Shown: positions 32,050 through 40,972, counted from the first letter of the stretch. The stretch is 64,000 bases of DNA from Pseudonocardia alaniniphila (GCF_022524485.1 NZ_JAKXMK010000040.1:1-64000); one strand, 5' to 3'. Translations and numbers: made by a program. The notes: a model not told the origin generated them from the letters alone.

Positions 32050-34131
32050 GTGATGTGGGCCGACGCCATTCCGAATCTGCTGATCGGGCTGCGAGAGGGT
32101 CTGGAAGCGGGTTTGGTCGTCAGCATTCTGCTGGCCGCACTGCGTCAGGCCAACGACGCCGCCGGCACGTCCGGGCGCCGCCGGATCTCGTCGTCGGCGA
32201 TATGGCTCGGGGTGCTCGGTGCGGTCATGGTCGCGGCCGGATTCGCCACAGTGTTGACCTACGCGACGAACGTGCTCTCGTCCTCGGTCCAGGAGGCCGT
32301 CGGTGGCCTGCTGAGCGTGCTGGCGGTCGGCCTGGTGACCGGGATGGTGCTCTGGATGCGCCGCACCGCCCGGACGCTCACGGCGCAGCTGCGCGGAGAG
32401 GTCGCGCGCGCTGTGGCGGTCGGCGCGGGCGCGTTGACCGTCACCGCGTTTCTCGCCGTGGGGCGCGAGGGGTTGGAGACCACTCTCTTCATCTGGACGG
32501 CGGTGAAGGCGTCGGGGTCCACCGTAGCGCCTGTGATCGGTGCCGCGGTCGGCTTGGCCGCGGCGGTGCTGCTGTGCTGGCTGCTGTACGAGCGGGCGAT
32601 CCGACTCGATCTCGGGAAGTTCTTCAACCGGACGGCAATCGCGCTGATCGTGATCGCCGCCGGAGTGCTGTCCTACGGGCTCGGCGATCTCCAGGACGCC
32701 GGCTGGCTTTCGGGGCAACGCTGGGTCGCCTTCGACCTGACCGGGCACGTGGATCCGAACTCGTGGTGGGTCTCGATCATCAGTGGGGTCACCGACCTGG
32801 CGCCGAGAATGACCGTCCTGCAGGTGGTCGCATGGGTCGCGTACCTGGCGGTCGTGATCCCCGTGTTCCTCCGCACCGATCTGGACCCCGGCGCCGCCCC
32901 GGCCGCGGCCCCGGCAGGCGGCGAGGCACGAGGGCCGGGCCGGTGGGAGCGACTTGCCGCGGGGCGGCCGTGGCCGGTGGCGGGCGTGCTGGTGGTGGTG
33001 CCCATCGTGGTCGCGGCGCTGGTGATCGTCGCGCTGCCGACGGGCAGCGCGTCCGCGTCGACGACGGAGGTCACAGTGACGAAGGACGGCTGCGGACGTG
33101 AGTGGGCGTCCGGGCACACGGGCACCCAGACGTTCGAGGTGGACAACAAGTCCGCCGAGGCCGGCGAGATCAACCTCGACAACTCCTCCGGTGGCGTGGT
33201 CGCCGAGATCGAAACCATCGGACCGGCCACGAGCGCCGACATGTCGGCCACGCTCGGGCCGGGGCAGTACAGCTTCGTCTGCCTGATGTCCGGCGGAACG
33301 ATCCACGGCAACCCGGTCCAGGTGTCCGGGACGCAGAGTTCGACAACGACGACGGCCGTCAAGCCCGTCACCCTCGACGACCTGACCGGACCGAACACGC
33401 AGTACCAGGCCTACGCCGCCCGGGAACTGGTCACCCTGACCGGCGACATCGACGAGCTTCGCACCGACCTCGCCGCTGGAAACGTGCCGGCCGCCGACGC
33501 GGCCTGGCTCGCGGCGCAGCTGGACTGGGAACGCGTCGGCGCCTCATACGACAGCTTCGGCGACGAGGGGACCGCCGTCGACGGACTTCCGGACGGCCTG
33601 CCCGCAGGGGTGAACGACCCCGGCTTCACCGGGCTGCACAGGATCGAGTACGGCCTCTACCACGGCCGGAGCCCCGCGTCGCTGCTGCCCGTGGTGGACC
33701 AGCTGGCAACCGACGTCCGCACCGTGCAGCAGAAGCTCACCACCGACGACGAGGCCGGCGACCCGACCAACCTCACGCTGCGAGTGCACGAGATCCTCGA
33801 GGACGCCCTGCGTGATCACCTGTCGGGGATCGACGACGAGGGATCGGGCATGGCCTACGCGGAGACCGAGGCCGACACGGAAGCGACCCGCACCGTCCTG
33901 GGCGAGGTCTCCGGACTGATCGACGCCCGCATGCCGACGTTGGTCCCGACGATCACCACGCAGCTCGACAGCTTGCAGGCGGCGTTGTTCGCCACCCGGG
34001 CGGACGGCCGGTGGCAGCCCGTCAGCGCGGTGCCACCGGCGGCTCGGCAGCGCGTGGACGCCGCGATCGGCGCGGTGCTGGAGTCGTTGTCGATCGAACC
34101 CGACCTGCTCGAGGTCCCACCCAGCCATTGA
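32050..34131 (+). CDS. efeUO: Fused ferrous-iron permease/EfeO protein (EfeU-EfeO)
   Basis: 693 aa; GTG 32050 or the adjacent ATG 32053. Residues 1-285 are an FTR1/EfeU permease with seven TM helices and two REGLE motifs (R15-E16-G17-L18-E19 and R139-E140-G141-L142-E143) that relay iron. A TM at about 318-338 leads to an extracytoplasmic EfeO part: a cupredoxin-like domain (about 345-435; TFEVDNKSAEAGEINL, PGQYSFVCLMSGGTIHG) and an M75 domain (about 455-690) with the HRIEYG (H-x-x-E) metal motif. EfeU and EfeO are usually separate proteins; the fusion joins pore and iron-binding subunit. With EfeB downstream it makes a complete EfeUOB system. No SD, so a leaderless message is likely. Confidence 0.9.
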   Translation: MMWADAIPNLLIGLREGLEAGLVVSILLAALRQANDAAGTSGRRRISSSAIWLGVLGAVMVAAGFATVLTYATNVLSSSVQEAVGGLLSVLAVGLVTGMVLWMRRTARTLTAQLRGEVARAVAVGAGALTVTAFLAVGREGLETTLFIWTAVKASGSTVAPVIGAAVGLAAAVLLCWLLYERAIRLDLGKFFNRTAIALIVIAAGVLSYGLGDLQDAGWLSGQRWVAFDLTGHVDPNSWWVSIISGVTDLAPRMTVLQVVAWVAYLAVVIPVFLRTDLDPGAAPAAAPAGGEARGPGRWERLAAGRPWPVAGVLVVVPIVVAALVIVALPTGSASASTTEVTVTKDGCGREWASGHTGTQTFEVDNKSAEAGEINLDNSSGGVVAEIETIGPATSADMSATLGPGQYSFVCLMSGGTIHGNPVQVSGTQSSTTTTAVKPVTLDDLTGPNTQYQAYAARELVTLTGDIDELRTDLAAGNVPAADAAWLAAQLDWERVGASYDSFGDEGTAVDGLPDGLPAGVNDPGFTGLHRIEYGLYHGRSPASLLPVVDQLATDVRTVQQKLTTDDEAGDPTNLTLRVHEILEDALRDHLSGIDDEGSGMAYAETEADTEATRTVLGEVSGLIDARMPTLVPTITTQLDSLQAALFATRADGRWQPVSAVPPAARQRVDAAIGAVLESLSIEPDLLEVPPSH

Positions 34132-34183
34132 CGCACCCCGTGGCCGGACCACGGCCACCGACGAGAACCCGATCGGAGGGCCC

Positions 34184-34222
34184 ATGAAACCAGTCACGAT
34201 GGACGATCGGGGTCCCGCATGA
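34184..34222 (+). CDS. 12-codon leader ORF before efeB
   Basis: ATG at 34184 preceded by GGAGGG; the frame reads MKPVTMDDRGPA and ends in TGA at 34220-34222. Its stop overlaps the efeB start as ATGA. The efeB ATG itself has only a weak GGGG-type SD, so ribosomes ending on this mini-ORF could re-initiate on efeB. Either a coupling leader or a chance ORF; no similar peptide is known to me. Confidence 0.45.
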   Translation: MKPVTMDDRGPA

Positions 34223-35454
34223 ATGTGAGCCGGCGCAGCTTCCTCAAGGGCGCCGCCGCGGGTGCTGCCGGCACCGCGCTGGTCGGCGGCGTGCTGATCG
34301 AGGGAGCGCAGGCCGACGCCGCCCCGGCCACCGGCGCTCCGCAGGTCGAAGCCTCCTACCCGTTCCACGGTCAGCACCAAGCAGGCATTCTCACCCCGGG
34401 CCCCCAGAACAAGCAGGACTACTCGGTGTTCGTCTCCTACGACGTCGTGCCGGGCACCGCGAAACCGGACCTGGTGGGCCTGATGAAGACGCTCACCGGT
34501 CGGGCGCGGCTGCTCACCGCCGGCGGTACCCCACCGGACCTGGGCGTCTCGCAACCGCCCTCGGACAGCGACGTGCTCGGCCCGGGAATGCCTGCCGATG
34601 GCCTGACCGTCACCGTCGGCCTCGGCTCGAGCCTGTTCGACAGCCGATTCGGCCTGGTCGGTCAGCAACCGCGCAGGCTGACGCCGATGAAGGTCTTCCC
34701 GAACGACTCGCCCGATCCGGCCTGGTTGCACGGCGACCTGTCACTGCAACTTTGTGCCAATCACCCCGACGTCGTCCACCACGCGATCCGTGACATCGCC
34801 AAGCACACCCGCGGTGGCATGCAACTGCGGTGGAAGATCGAGGGCTACAACTCGCCGCCACGGCCGTCCGGCACGTCACGCAACCTGCTGGGTTTCAAGG
34901 ACGGGACCGCCAACCCCGTCGCCCCCGAAGCCGGCGAGCTGGTCTGGGTGGACGACCCCGCCGAGCCGGGCTGGGCCCGCGGAGGCTCCTACCAGGTGGT
35001 CCGGCTGATCCGGATGCTGGTCGAGTTCTGGGACCGGGTCTCCATCAACGAACAGGAGAACATGTTCGGTCGTCGTCGCGACAGCGGCGCCCCGCTCGAC
35101 GGCAACAACGAGTTCGACACCCCGAACTACGCGGCCGACCCCCAGGGCGACGTCATCCCCCTCGATGCACATATCCGCCTGGCCAACCCGCGCACCGACG
35201 CGTCGGAGAACCAGCGAATCATCCGGCGCTCCTACAACTACGACCTCGGCGTCGATCCGAATGGCAACATCCAGGCCGGGCACATCTTCGTCGCCTACCA
35301 GCAGGACGTGCACCGCCAGTTCGAGACGATCCAGACCCGGCTCATCGACGAACCCCTGATCGACTACGTCCAGCCGTTCGGCGGGGGCTACTTCTACGCG
35401 CTGCCCGGGGTCGCAGATTCCGGTGACTGGTACGCGCGCGAACTGCTCTCGTAA
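34219..35454 (+). CDS. efeB: Deferrochelatase/DyP-type peroxidase EfeB
   Basis: 411 aa. Tat signal peptide with S-R-R-S-F-L-K-G (residues 4-11) and a hydrophobic GAAAGAAGTALVGGVL core, for export of a folded heme protein. DyP markers: NLLGFKDGTANP with the distal Asp228 in G-F-x-D-G-T, a heme-ligand His region (VIPLDAHIRLANPRT), IRRSYNY and GHIFVAYQQDVHRQFETIQ. EfeB oxidises Fe(II) and/or releases iron from heme outside the membrane, feeding the EfeUO pore encoded just upstream. Probably cotranscribed under the IdeR box. Confidence 0.93.
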   Translation: MNVSRRSFLKGAAAGAAGTALVGGVLIEGAQADAAPATGAPQVEASYPFHGQHQAGILTPGPQNKQDYSVFVSYDVVPGTAKPDLVGLMKTLTGRARLLTAGGTPPDLGVSQPPSDSDVLGPGMPADGLTVTVGLGSSLFDSRFGLVGQQPRRLTPMKVFPNDSPDPAWLHGDLSLQLCANHPDVVHHAIRDIAKHTRGGMQLRWKIEGYNSPPRPSGTSRNLLGFKDGTANPVAPEAGELVWVDDPAEPGWARGGSYQVVRLIRMLVEFWDRVSINEQENMFGRRRDSGAPLDGNNEFDTPNYAADPQGDVIPLDAHIRLANPRTDASENQRIIRRSYNYDLGVDPNGNIQAGHIFVAYQQDVHRQFETIQTRLIDEPLIDYVQPFGGGYFYALPGVADSGDWYARELLS

Positions 35455-35535
35455 AAACGTGGCCCGTTCACTGCGCCTCGGCCGCGTCCAGCAGCGCATC
35501 GCGCGTTCCCGGAGGTATCCGGCAACCTTACGGCA

Positions 35536-35552
35536 GGTTGACTGCGTCAACC
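35536..35552. promoter_or_regulatory. TetR-type operator copy 1 (GGTTGAC-N3-GTCAACC)
   Basis: Perfect 17-bp palindrome with TGC centre. A second copy with GTC centre starts 27 bp downstream. Together they cover the promoter of the SDR gene at 35595. The 7-3-7 layout is typical of TetR-family operators. Confidence 0.7.
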
Positions 35553-35562
35553 CTGCCGGTTA

Positions 35563-35579
35563 GGTTGACGTCGTCAACC
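35563..35579. promoter_or_regulatory. TetR-type operator copy 2 (GGTTGAC-N3-GTCAACC)
   Basis: Second perfect 17-bp palindrome, 16 nt before the SDR GTG start and overlapping no coding sequence. The gene's SD (AAGGGAGG) begins 4 nt later. The matching repressor is not obvious; the TetR at 37651 is 2 kb away and serves another SDR. Confidence 0.7.
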
Positions 35580-35594
35580 AGCAAGGGAGGCTGC

Positions 35595-36488
35595 GTGAGG
35601 GCCATCGTGACGGGCTCGACGAACGGCATCGGAGAGGCGATCGCGCGACGACTTGCCGGCGAGGGGCTGACGGTCGTGCTCGTGGGCCGCGACGATGCAC
35701 GCCTGCGATCAGCCCGCGATCGGATCGTCGGAGCGATCTCGGACGCGGATCTCGAGCTCGAACAGGCCGATCTCGCCAGGCTCGACGAGGTGCGCGAACT
35801 CGCCGACCGCCTCTCCGAGGCACCCCCGCCGGGCGTCGTCATCAGCAACGCGGCGCTCGTCGCGCCACTGGATCGGCGCACGCCCGACGGGGTGCCGCGG
35901 GTCCTGATGGTCAACCATCTCGCCCCCTACGTCCTGATGCGCCGGCTGGCCGAGGCGCTGCGCGGGCGGCGAGCCCGGTTCGTCGTCGTCGGCGCGGAGC
36001 CCGTCTCGCTCGCCCGCTCACCTGTCGACCTCGACGACCTCATGTTCAGCCGGCCCGAGCACCTCGGCGAACCGGTGGAGCTGCGACCGTTCTACGCGTA
36101 CGGGCGCACCAAGAACATGAACGTGATGTTCGTCTACGCGCTCGCCCACCGGCTCGACGGCACCGGCATCACCGTCAACGGGGCACATCCGGGCATCATC
36201 GGTGGCACCGGGCTCAGCCGCGAGGTGCCGGGCCTTACTGCATTGGTCGCCGAGAGATTCCGGTTCGACCCCGCCGATCTCCCCGACCCCGACACCGGAG
36301 CCGACACCCCGGCGTGGCTCGCGACCTCACCGGATGTCGACGGCGTCACCGGCCGCTTCTTCGTCGACCGTCGAGCCGTCGAGACGGCATCGCACACGAC
36401 CGACCCCGCCCGCACGGATCGCCTGTGGAGCGAAAGCGCCGCGCTGGTCGGCCTCCCGGTCGACCTTGCTTGCGCTCACGGCCGCTGA
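35595..36488 (+). CDS. Short-chain dehydrogenase/reductase
   Basis: 297 aa from GTG 35595, 4 nt after AAGGGAGG; an in-frame ATG at 35538 would lie within the operators. N-terminal AIVTGSTNGIGEAIARRL (T-G-x3-G-x-G cofactor loop), VVISNAALVAPL (N-A-x strand), MVNHLAPYVLM and the Y-x3-K catalytic pair in FYAYGRTKNMNVM. GAHPGIIGGTGL follows. This is a classical-type SDR resembling retinol-dehydrogenase-like oxidoreductases. Substrate unknown. Tandem GGTTGAC dyads upstream imply tight TetR-like repression. Confidence 0.85.
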   Translation: MRAIVTGSTNGIGEAIARRLAGEGLTVVLVGRDDARLRSARDRIVGAISDADLELEQADLARLDEVRELADRLSEAPPPGVVISNAALVAPLDRRTPDGVPRVLMVNHLAPYVLMRRLAEALRGRRARFVVVGAEPVSLARSPVDLDDLMFSRPEHLGEPVELRPFYAYGRTKNMNVMFVYALAHRLDGTGITVNGAHPGIIGGTGLSREVPGLTALVAERFRFDPADLPDPDTGADTPAWLATSPDVDGVTGRFFVDRRAVETASHTTDPARTDRLWSESAALVGLPVDLACAHGR

Positions 36489-36536
36489 TCGTCTGTCCGC
36501 GGACGCAGCCCGCGTCGTCAGATCAACGCTCGGCGT

Positions 36537-37370
36537 TCACGCCTTCCGGCCGATCCCACCGCTCAGGAACGTGGTCCACTCGTTCTCGCTGTCCGTCAGC
36601 TCGTCGGGACGCCACTCGTTGGCATAAACCAGCCCCGGCTCGACCATCTCCAAGCCCTCGAAGTACGCCGTGTGCTCGACCCACGTGCGGAACCGACCGG
36701 TGCCGAACACGGACTCCATCTTCGCGTCCATCTCGCGGGCACGCGGGTCGTCGTCGTCGAGGAAGTTGCTGACCAGCAGGTAGCTTCCGGGCGACATCCG
36801 CTCCTTGACATACCGGGCGACGCCGGCTGGGTCCTTGCTGTCGGGCAGGTGGTGCAGGATTCCCGCCATCAGCACCGCGAACGGCTCGTCGGGGTGGATG
36901 AACTGCCTCGTCTCGGGATGGTCGAGGATCGACCCCGGGTCGGCCGCGTCGGCCTGGATCACCGTGGTGGTGTTGTTGTCGGCCAGGAGGGCGCGGCCGT
37001 GCGCGAGCACGATCGGATCGATATCGACGTAGACCACCCGCACCTGCGGGTCGATGTCGTGGGCGATCTCGTGCACGTTGCCCGCGCTGGGCAGGCCCGA
37101 GCCGATGTCGACGATCTGACGGATGCCCGCCTCGGCCACCAGGTACCGGACCCCGCGGCGCAGGAACGCGCGGTTGTCGAGGGCGAGCGGCACCGTTCCG
37201 GGGAAGACCTTGGTGAGCCCATCGGCCGCGATCCGGTCGACCTCGAAGTTGTTCTTGCCGCCGAGCGCGTAGTCGTATCCCCGTGCCACCGACGGGACGG
37301 TGATGTCGATCTCCGCCGGCAGCGCGACCGGCTTTCCGTGGGCCCCGCGCCATGCCTCCGGGACGCTCAC
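36537..37370 (-). CDS. SAM-dependent methyltransferase (PF04672-type, actinobacterial)
   Basis: 277 aa from GTG 37370, 6 nt after GAGGTG; the frame is open to ATG 37469, but that stretch lacks similarity. PSVARGYDYALGGKNNFEVDR is the N-terminal signature of the actinobacterial methyltransferase family (often annotated DUF574). IVDIGSGLPSAGNVHEIA is the SAM loop, followed by VVYVDIDPIVLAH and FAVLMAGILHHLPD. These are abundant in streptomycetes and relatives; their substrates are mostly unknown. Converges with the SDR (about 48 nt between stops). Confidence 0.88.
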   Translation of the reverse strand: MSVPEAWRGAHGKPVALPAEIDITVPSVARGYDYALGGKNNFEVDRIAADGLTKVFPGTVPLALDNRAFLRRGVRYLVAEAGIRQIVDIGSGLPSAGNVHEIAHDIDPQVRVVYVDIDPIVLAHGRALLADNNTTTVIQADAADPGSILDHPETRQFIHPDEPFAVLMAGILHHLPDSKDPAGVARYVKERMSPGSYLLVSNFLDDDDPRAREMDAKMESVFGTGRFRTWVEHTAYFEGLEMVEPGLVYANEWRPDELTDSENEWTTFLSGGIGRKA

Positions 37371-37650
37371 CGGTTCACCTCGTGGCGCTCGGGATGTGTC
37401 ATCTGAGCAGCTCCGTTCCCGTCGTCCGCAGCCAATACTCATGATCACGGCACGGGTGATACTACGCATACCTAACTGCTCAGAACTCGCATCCCGGGCC
37501 TGAGGTTGGACGTGGTGTAGGCGTCCCGCTCGCCCGGCATCGGCTGGGTGGGGCCCACCGCGGTAGCGCCCAACCGGCGGCTTTCAGCTGGTTGGCGACG
37601 TCGAGATCGTCCGACATCCCGGTCCTCGACCGTCACCGTTGCCAGTTGGG

Positions 37651-38265
37651 TCAGGCGGTCAGTCCGGCGCTGATCAGCCAGATGTGCTCGCAGGTCGACG
37701 ACGCCCCTTGCAACGTCTCGCGGGATTCTTGCGAGGCGTGGTAGAAGGTCCGCTCGATCATCCAGCACAGGGCGCGTGCCATCGCTGACGCTTGTTCCGG
37801 TTCGGTGCCGGCCTGAACACCGGCCCGTTCCAGGACAGCGGTGATGGCCGCGATGAACAAGTCAGCTGTATGGCCCCATAGCTCGCCGATCTCCGGTACG
37901 GCCAATGACAGGTCGATCGCCGTCCGCATGACCAGGCCGTGCTCGTTCCACAGTTCGACCGTGCGCTGCATGGCCGCCGCGATGGCCCGGCGCGGATCGT
38001 CGGTCTCCGCAGTGACCCGGGAGCGCTCCCACAGGTGCTCGACGGTCCGGGCCACGAGCGCCGTGACGACTTCTTGCTTGGAGCCGAAGTAGAAATACAG
38101 GGCGCCACGTGTGATGCCGGCACCCTGAGCGATGTCGCCGACGGCCATCGCGTCGTAGCCCTTTTCCGCTAGCAGCGCTTCGCAGGTGTCCAGAATGGCC
38201 CGCTCCCGGACATCGCCCTTGCGTTCGGCGGTGCGTCGGCGCCGCGCGGGGTGGTTATCGGGCAT
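37651..38265 (-). CDS. TetR-family transcriptional regulator
   Basis: 204 aa from ATG 38265, which overlaps the SDR stop by one base (TGATG). N-terminal HTH (about 20-66): RERAILDTCEALLAEKGYDAMAVGDIAQGAGITRGALYFYFGSKQEVV is a textbook TetR domain. The C-terminal helical domain (about 80-200) ends FYHASQESRETLQGASSTCEHIWLISAGL, resembling the EthR-type regulators. Cotranscribed downstream of the SDR at 38265-39113, which it may regulate. Confidence 0.9.
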   Translation of the reverse strand: MPDNHPARRRRTAERKGDVRERAILDTCEALLAEKGYDAMAVGDIAQGAGITRGALYFYFGSKQEVVTALVARTVEHLWERSRVTAETDDPRRAIAAAMQRTVELWNEHGLVMRTAIDLSLAVPEIGELWGHTADLFIAAITAVLERAGVQAGTEPEQASAMARALCWMIERTFYHASQESRETLQGASSTCEHIWLISAGLTA

Positions 38266-39113
38266 CAGAGTTGAGCGCCCTCGGCGAAGTCGGTCGTACG
38301 GGAGAGCGTCTCCCATGCGCGGATGTCCTCGTCCACGGCCGTGCGCGCGGCGGTGACCAGGCGCAGCGCGTCCGAGCCCAGCACGAGGTGGGCCGGCGGC
38401 CGGTCGACCGACGCGATGTGCACGACGGCGTCCCCGGCCCTGGCCGGATTGCCCAGCTGGTTCCCGTCTGCCTTCTGCCGCGCTTCACGAATGGGGGTGA
38501 ACAACTCGTCATAGTCGTCGATGGACCTCGTGGCGCGCGTCATGGACCGTCCGGCCCAGTCGGTGCGGAACGAGCCGGGCTCGATCGCCGTCACGTGGAT
38601 CCCGAACTGTGCGACCTCCTTGCCCAGTGCTTCGAGGATGCCTTCCAGGGCGAACTTGCTGCCGCAGTAGGCGGACATGCCGGGCACGGCCATGAGCCCG
38701 CCCATGGAGGTGACGGCCATCAGGTGCCCGCGGCGGCGCCGACGCATGTGGGGCAGCGCCGCCTGCAGGGTGGCCACTGCGCCGAATACGTTGACCTCGA
38801 ACTGCCGTCGCACCTCGGCCAGCGGGGTTTCCTCGAAGGTGCCCTCCAGGCCGTAGCCGGCGTTGGCGACCACGACATCCAGAGGGCCGACGCTCTGCTC
38901 GACCTCCGCGACCACGCTCGACACGACGTCGGCGTCAGTCACATCCAGGATGCGGCCGTGAGCGGACCCAGGTTCGAGCCCTTCGAAGGCTCGCAGGTCC
39001 TCCTCGGAGCGGACCGTTCCCACGACGGTGTGCCCGACGGCCAAGGCGGCTTGGGCGAAGGCGCGCCCGAGGCCCGCGCTGACGCCTGTGACCAGCCACG
39101 TCTGCTTCTGCAC
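38265..39113 (-). CDS. Short-chain dehydrogenase/reductase
   Basis: 282 aa from GTG 39113, 4 nt after GGAGG; the open frame continues to 39248 without similarity. LVTGVSAGLGRAFAQAAL (cofactor loop), VVANAGYGLEGTFEE, FEVNVFGAVATLQAALPHMRRRRRGHLMAVTSMGGL and the Y-x3-K pair in SAYCGSKFALEGILEAL. VTAIEPGSFRTDWAG is typical of classical SDRs annotated as oxidoreductase/SDR family. First gene of a two-gene operon with the TetR. Confidence 0.88.
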   Translation of the reverse strand: MQKQTWLVTGVSAGLGRAFAQAALAVGHTVVGTVRSEEDLRAFEGLEPGSAHGRILDVTDADVVSSVVAEVEQSVGPLDVVVANAGYGLEGTFEETPLAEVRRQFEVNVFGAVATLQAALPHMRRRRRGHLMAVTSMGGLMAVPGMSAYCGSKFALEGILEALGKEVAQFGIHVTAIEPGSFRTDWAGRSMTRATRSIDDYDELFTPIREARQKADGNQLGNPARAGDAVVHIASVDRPPAHLVLGSDALRLVTAARTAVDEDIRAWETLSRTTDFAEGAQL

Positions 39114-39553
39114 TGCTCCTCCAGAGAGAACTCGAGAGGAGCCGGACTGCTCCCCCACCACAGAATCTACACCACGTCGATTTTTCTCGTCGTCGTGCAG
39201 ACTATGACGGCGCCTCGGTGTCGACGTGTCGCGCGACGACGACAGCACCGCGGCGAAAGCGGTGTCGGGTGGCGCCGCGGCCGCTGGTTCGACCGCACCT
39301 ACGGCTCGGCCGTGGCGTTCACCTGCGCGGTCTCGTACCAGCCGCCAACCAGCGATGCGCTTCGAACGTCGACGATGGCGACTGCATCGACAAAGTCCTC
39401 ATGCGACTGGATCACCGAGATCGCCCGCAGCCGGGTGACGCGGGCAGGAGTGAGCGCTGACGAGGGAGGTCAGGGCGGCGACGTCCCGGCCGCTACGGCA
39501 CGGAATCGGCGCCGGTGACCCTCGTCAGACCCGAGCTGAGATCAGCCGGCTGC
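39114..39553. other. 440-nt region with no supported gene
   Basis: Contains the promoter of the SDR-tetR operon near 39120-39200 (an AT-richer stretch, ctacaccacgtcgattttt). On the minus strand between about 39490 and 39320 a protein-like reading (ISVIQSHEDFVDAVAIVDV then LVGGWYETAQVNATAEP, stop near 39301) appears in one frame after a stop, with another plausible stretch (DVAALTSLVSAHS) in a shifted frame. This may be a decayed gene tail, but I cannot identify it. Confidence 0.35.
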
Positions 39554-39979
39554 CTAGGCCCCGAACGGGTCCGCAACCTTCTTGCGGGACCGACGCTTCG
39601 GCTTGGCGTCAGCCTCGACCGCGTCAACAGTCACAGGTGCTGCCGCCGCGCTTTCCCGGCTCTCATACGCCTTGATCACCGCGGCCGAGATACGACCACG
39701 AGCCGACACGTGATGACCGTGAGCGGCAGCCCACTCCCGAATTGCCGAGGTATCCCCGCGGCGCGGGGACGAGGCGGCGGCGCGCTGGCGGCGAACCGTG
39801 GTGCCGCCGGCGCGTCGGGCTGCACCGACATACGGAGCCAGAATGCTCCGCAGCTCCGCGGCGCGCTTCGCGCTCAGATCGATCTCGAAGTTCTTGCCGT
39901 CGAGACCGAAGGCGACGGAGCTATCAGCCACGCCACCGTCCAGGTCGTCGACGAGCGTTACTTGCGTGACCCTTGCCAT
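39554..39979 (-). CDS. lsr2: Lsr2 nucleoid-associated protein
   Basis: 141 aa from ATG 39979 with GGAAG 6 nt upstream; an ATG at 40015 is less likely. N-terminal dimerisation domain: VTQVTLVDDLDGGVADSSVAFGLDGKNFEIDLSAKRAAELRSIL. C-terminal DNA-binding domain with TSAIREWAAAHGHHVSARGRISAAVIKAYE, in which the R-G-R hook enters the minor groove of AT-rich DNA. The ~25-residue tail rich in Lys/Arg after that domain is longer than in M. tuberculosis Lsr2 (112 aa). Lsr2 silences horizontally acquired AT-rich DNA and compacts the nucleoid. Confidence 0.95.
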   Translation of the reverse strand: MARVTQVTLVDDLDGGVADSSVAFGLDGKNFEIDLSAKRAAELRSILAPYVGAARRAGGTTVRRQRAAASSPRRGDTSAIREWAAAHGHHVSARGRISAAVIKAYESRESAAAAPVTVDAVEADAKPKRRSRKKVADPFGA

Positions 39980-40316
39980 CTCGCACTTCCAACCATGAAA
40001 TCCATCAAGGGCCACTCAATTCTCCACGCTGATCATGAAATGTCAAACCAGGATTGCCTTCGAGGGCTCGGCGGCACCCGAGAAACGCGGAACCCACCCC
40101 CGGCCTCATGCCCGTTCCGGTTCGGCCGCTCAACAGAGAAGCTGGATGCCCCACACCTGGCCCGCCGGCGCGGGTGAAGACCCACCGGCGGGTGCGGAAG
40201 TTCGTGTTCGGGCCGCCGACCGACCCGCCGCGCGAATTTTCTCAGAGACCGATGCGTTCCTGACTTGTGTCGGGTCGTCTGGAACCGTTACCACCGCGCC
40301 CGCGGCCAGAACAGCG

Positions 40317-40901
40317 ACACGTGGTGCCCGCTCCCTGACCGTCGGGTGTCTGGTCGCCGTCGTCCTGCTCTCGGTGGGCTTCGACATCAACGTCGGCTAC
40401 CTCGGGCTCACCGCGACCGTCATCCTGCTGTTGGCACTCCGGTCGGAGTCGGACGCGATCGTGTCCCGAATGCCATGGGGTGTCGTGCTGCTGATCGGCG
40501 GCCTGTTGACCTACGTCGGCCTGATGCAGCATCTGGGCGCTTTCAAGCAGCTCAACGACATGCTGCAGGTCCACGGGTCGCCCGCCCTCAGCCTGCTCGT
40601 GCTGTGCTACATAGCCGGCATCACGTCGTTCGCCGCCAGCTCCATCGCGGTGTTCGTGACCGTCATGCCGCTGCTGCCCGCGCTCGTCGCCGATGGGCTC
40701 TCCCCCGTCGGCGGCGTGCTCGCACTCGCGCTGGCGTCGGTGCTCGTCGACATCAACCCCCTCGGGATCACCGGAGGACTGATCCTCGGCGCAGCTGACC
40801 CATCGGCCCGGCCGCCGCCTGGCCCGCCAGTTGCTCGCCTACGGAATCGTCTCCGTCGTGGTAGCCCCCTCCTCGCCTGGCTCGCCTTCAGCTGGTGGTG
40901 A
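40317..40901 (+). pseudogene. Remnant of a SLC13/ArsB-like membrane transporter, N-terminally truncated and frameshifted
   Basis: A hydrophobic C-terminal half of an ion-transporter-type permease: SLTVGCLVAVVLLSVG, LTATVILLLALRSESDAIVSRMPWGVVLLIGGLLTYVGLM, ALSLLVLCYIAGITSFAASSIAVFVTVMPLLPALV, VLVDINPLGITGGLILG. After about 40800 the reading moves to another frame (ARQLLAYGIVSVVVAP) and returns to the first near 40870 (LLAWLAFSWW, stop). The upstream in-frame sequence lacks hydrophobic segments and has no clear SD, so the N-terminal half is missing. It probably belongs to the dicarboxylate (MatC-like) or citrate transporter group. Sequencing error could explain the paired shifts but not the missing half. 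Confidence 0.65.
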
Positions 40902-40972
40902 GGGCCGCCGGTCAAAGGCATAACGTGGCTGGGTGTGATGGCCTGAGCAGCCGATGCCCGCGGAGGACGATC

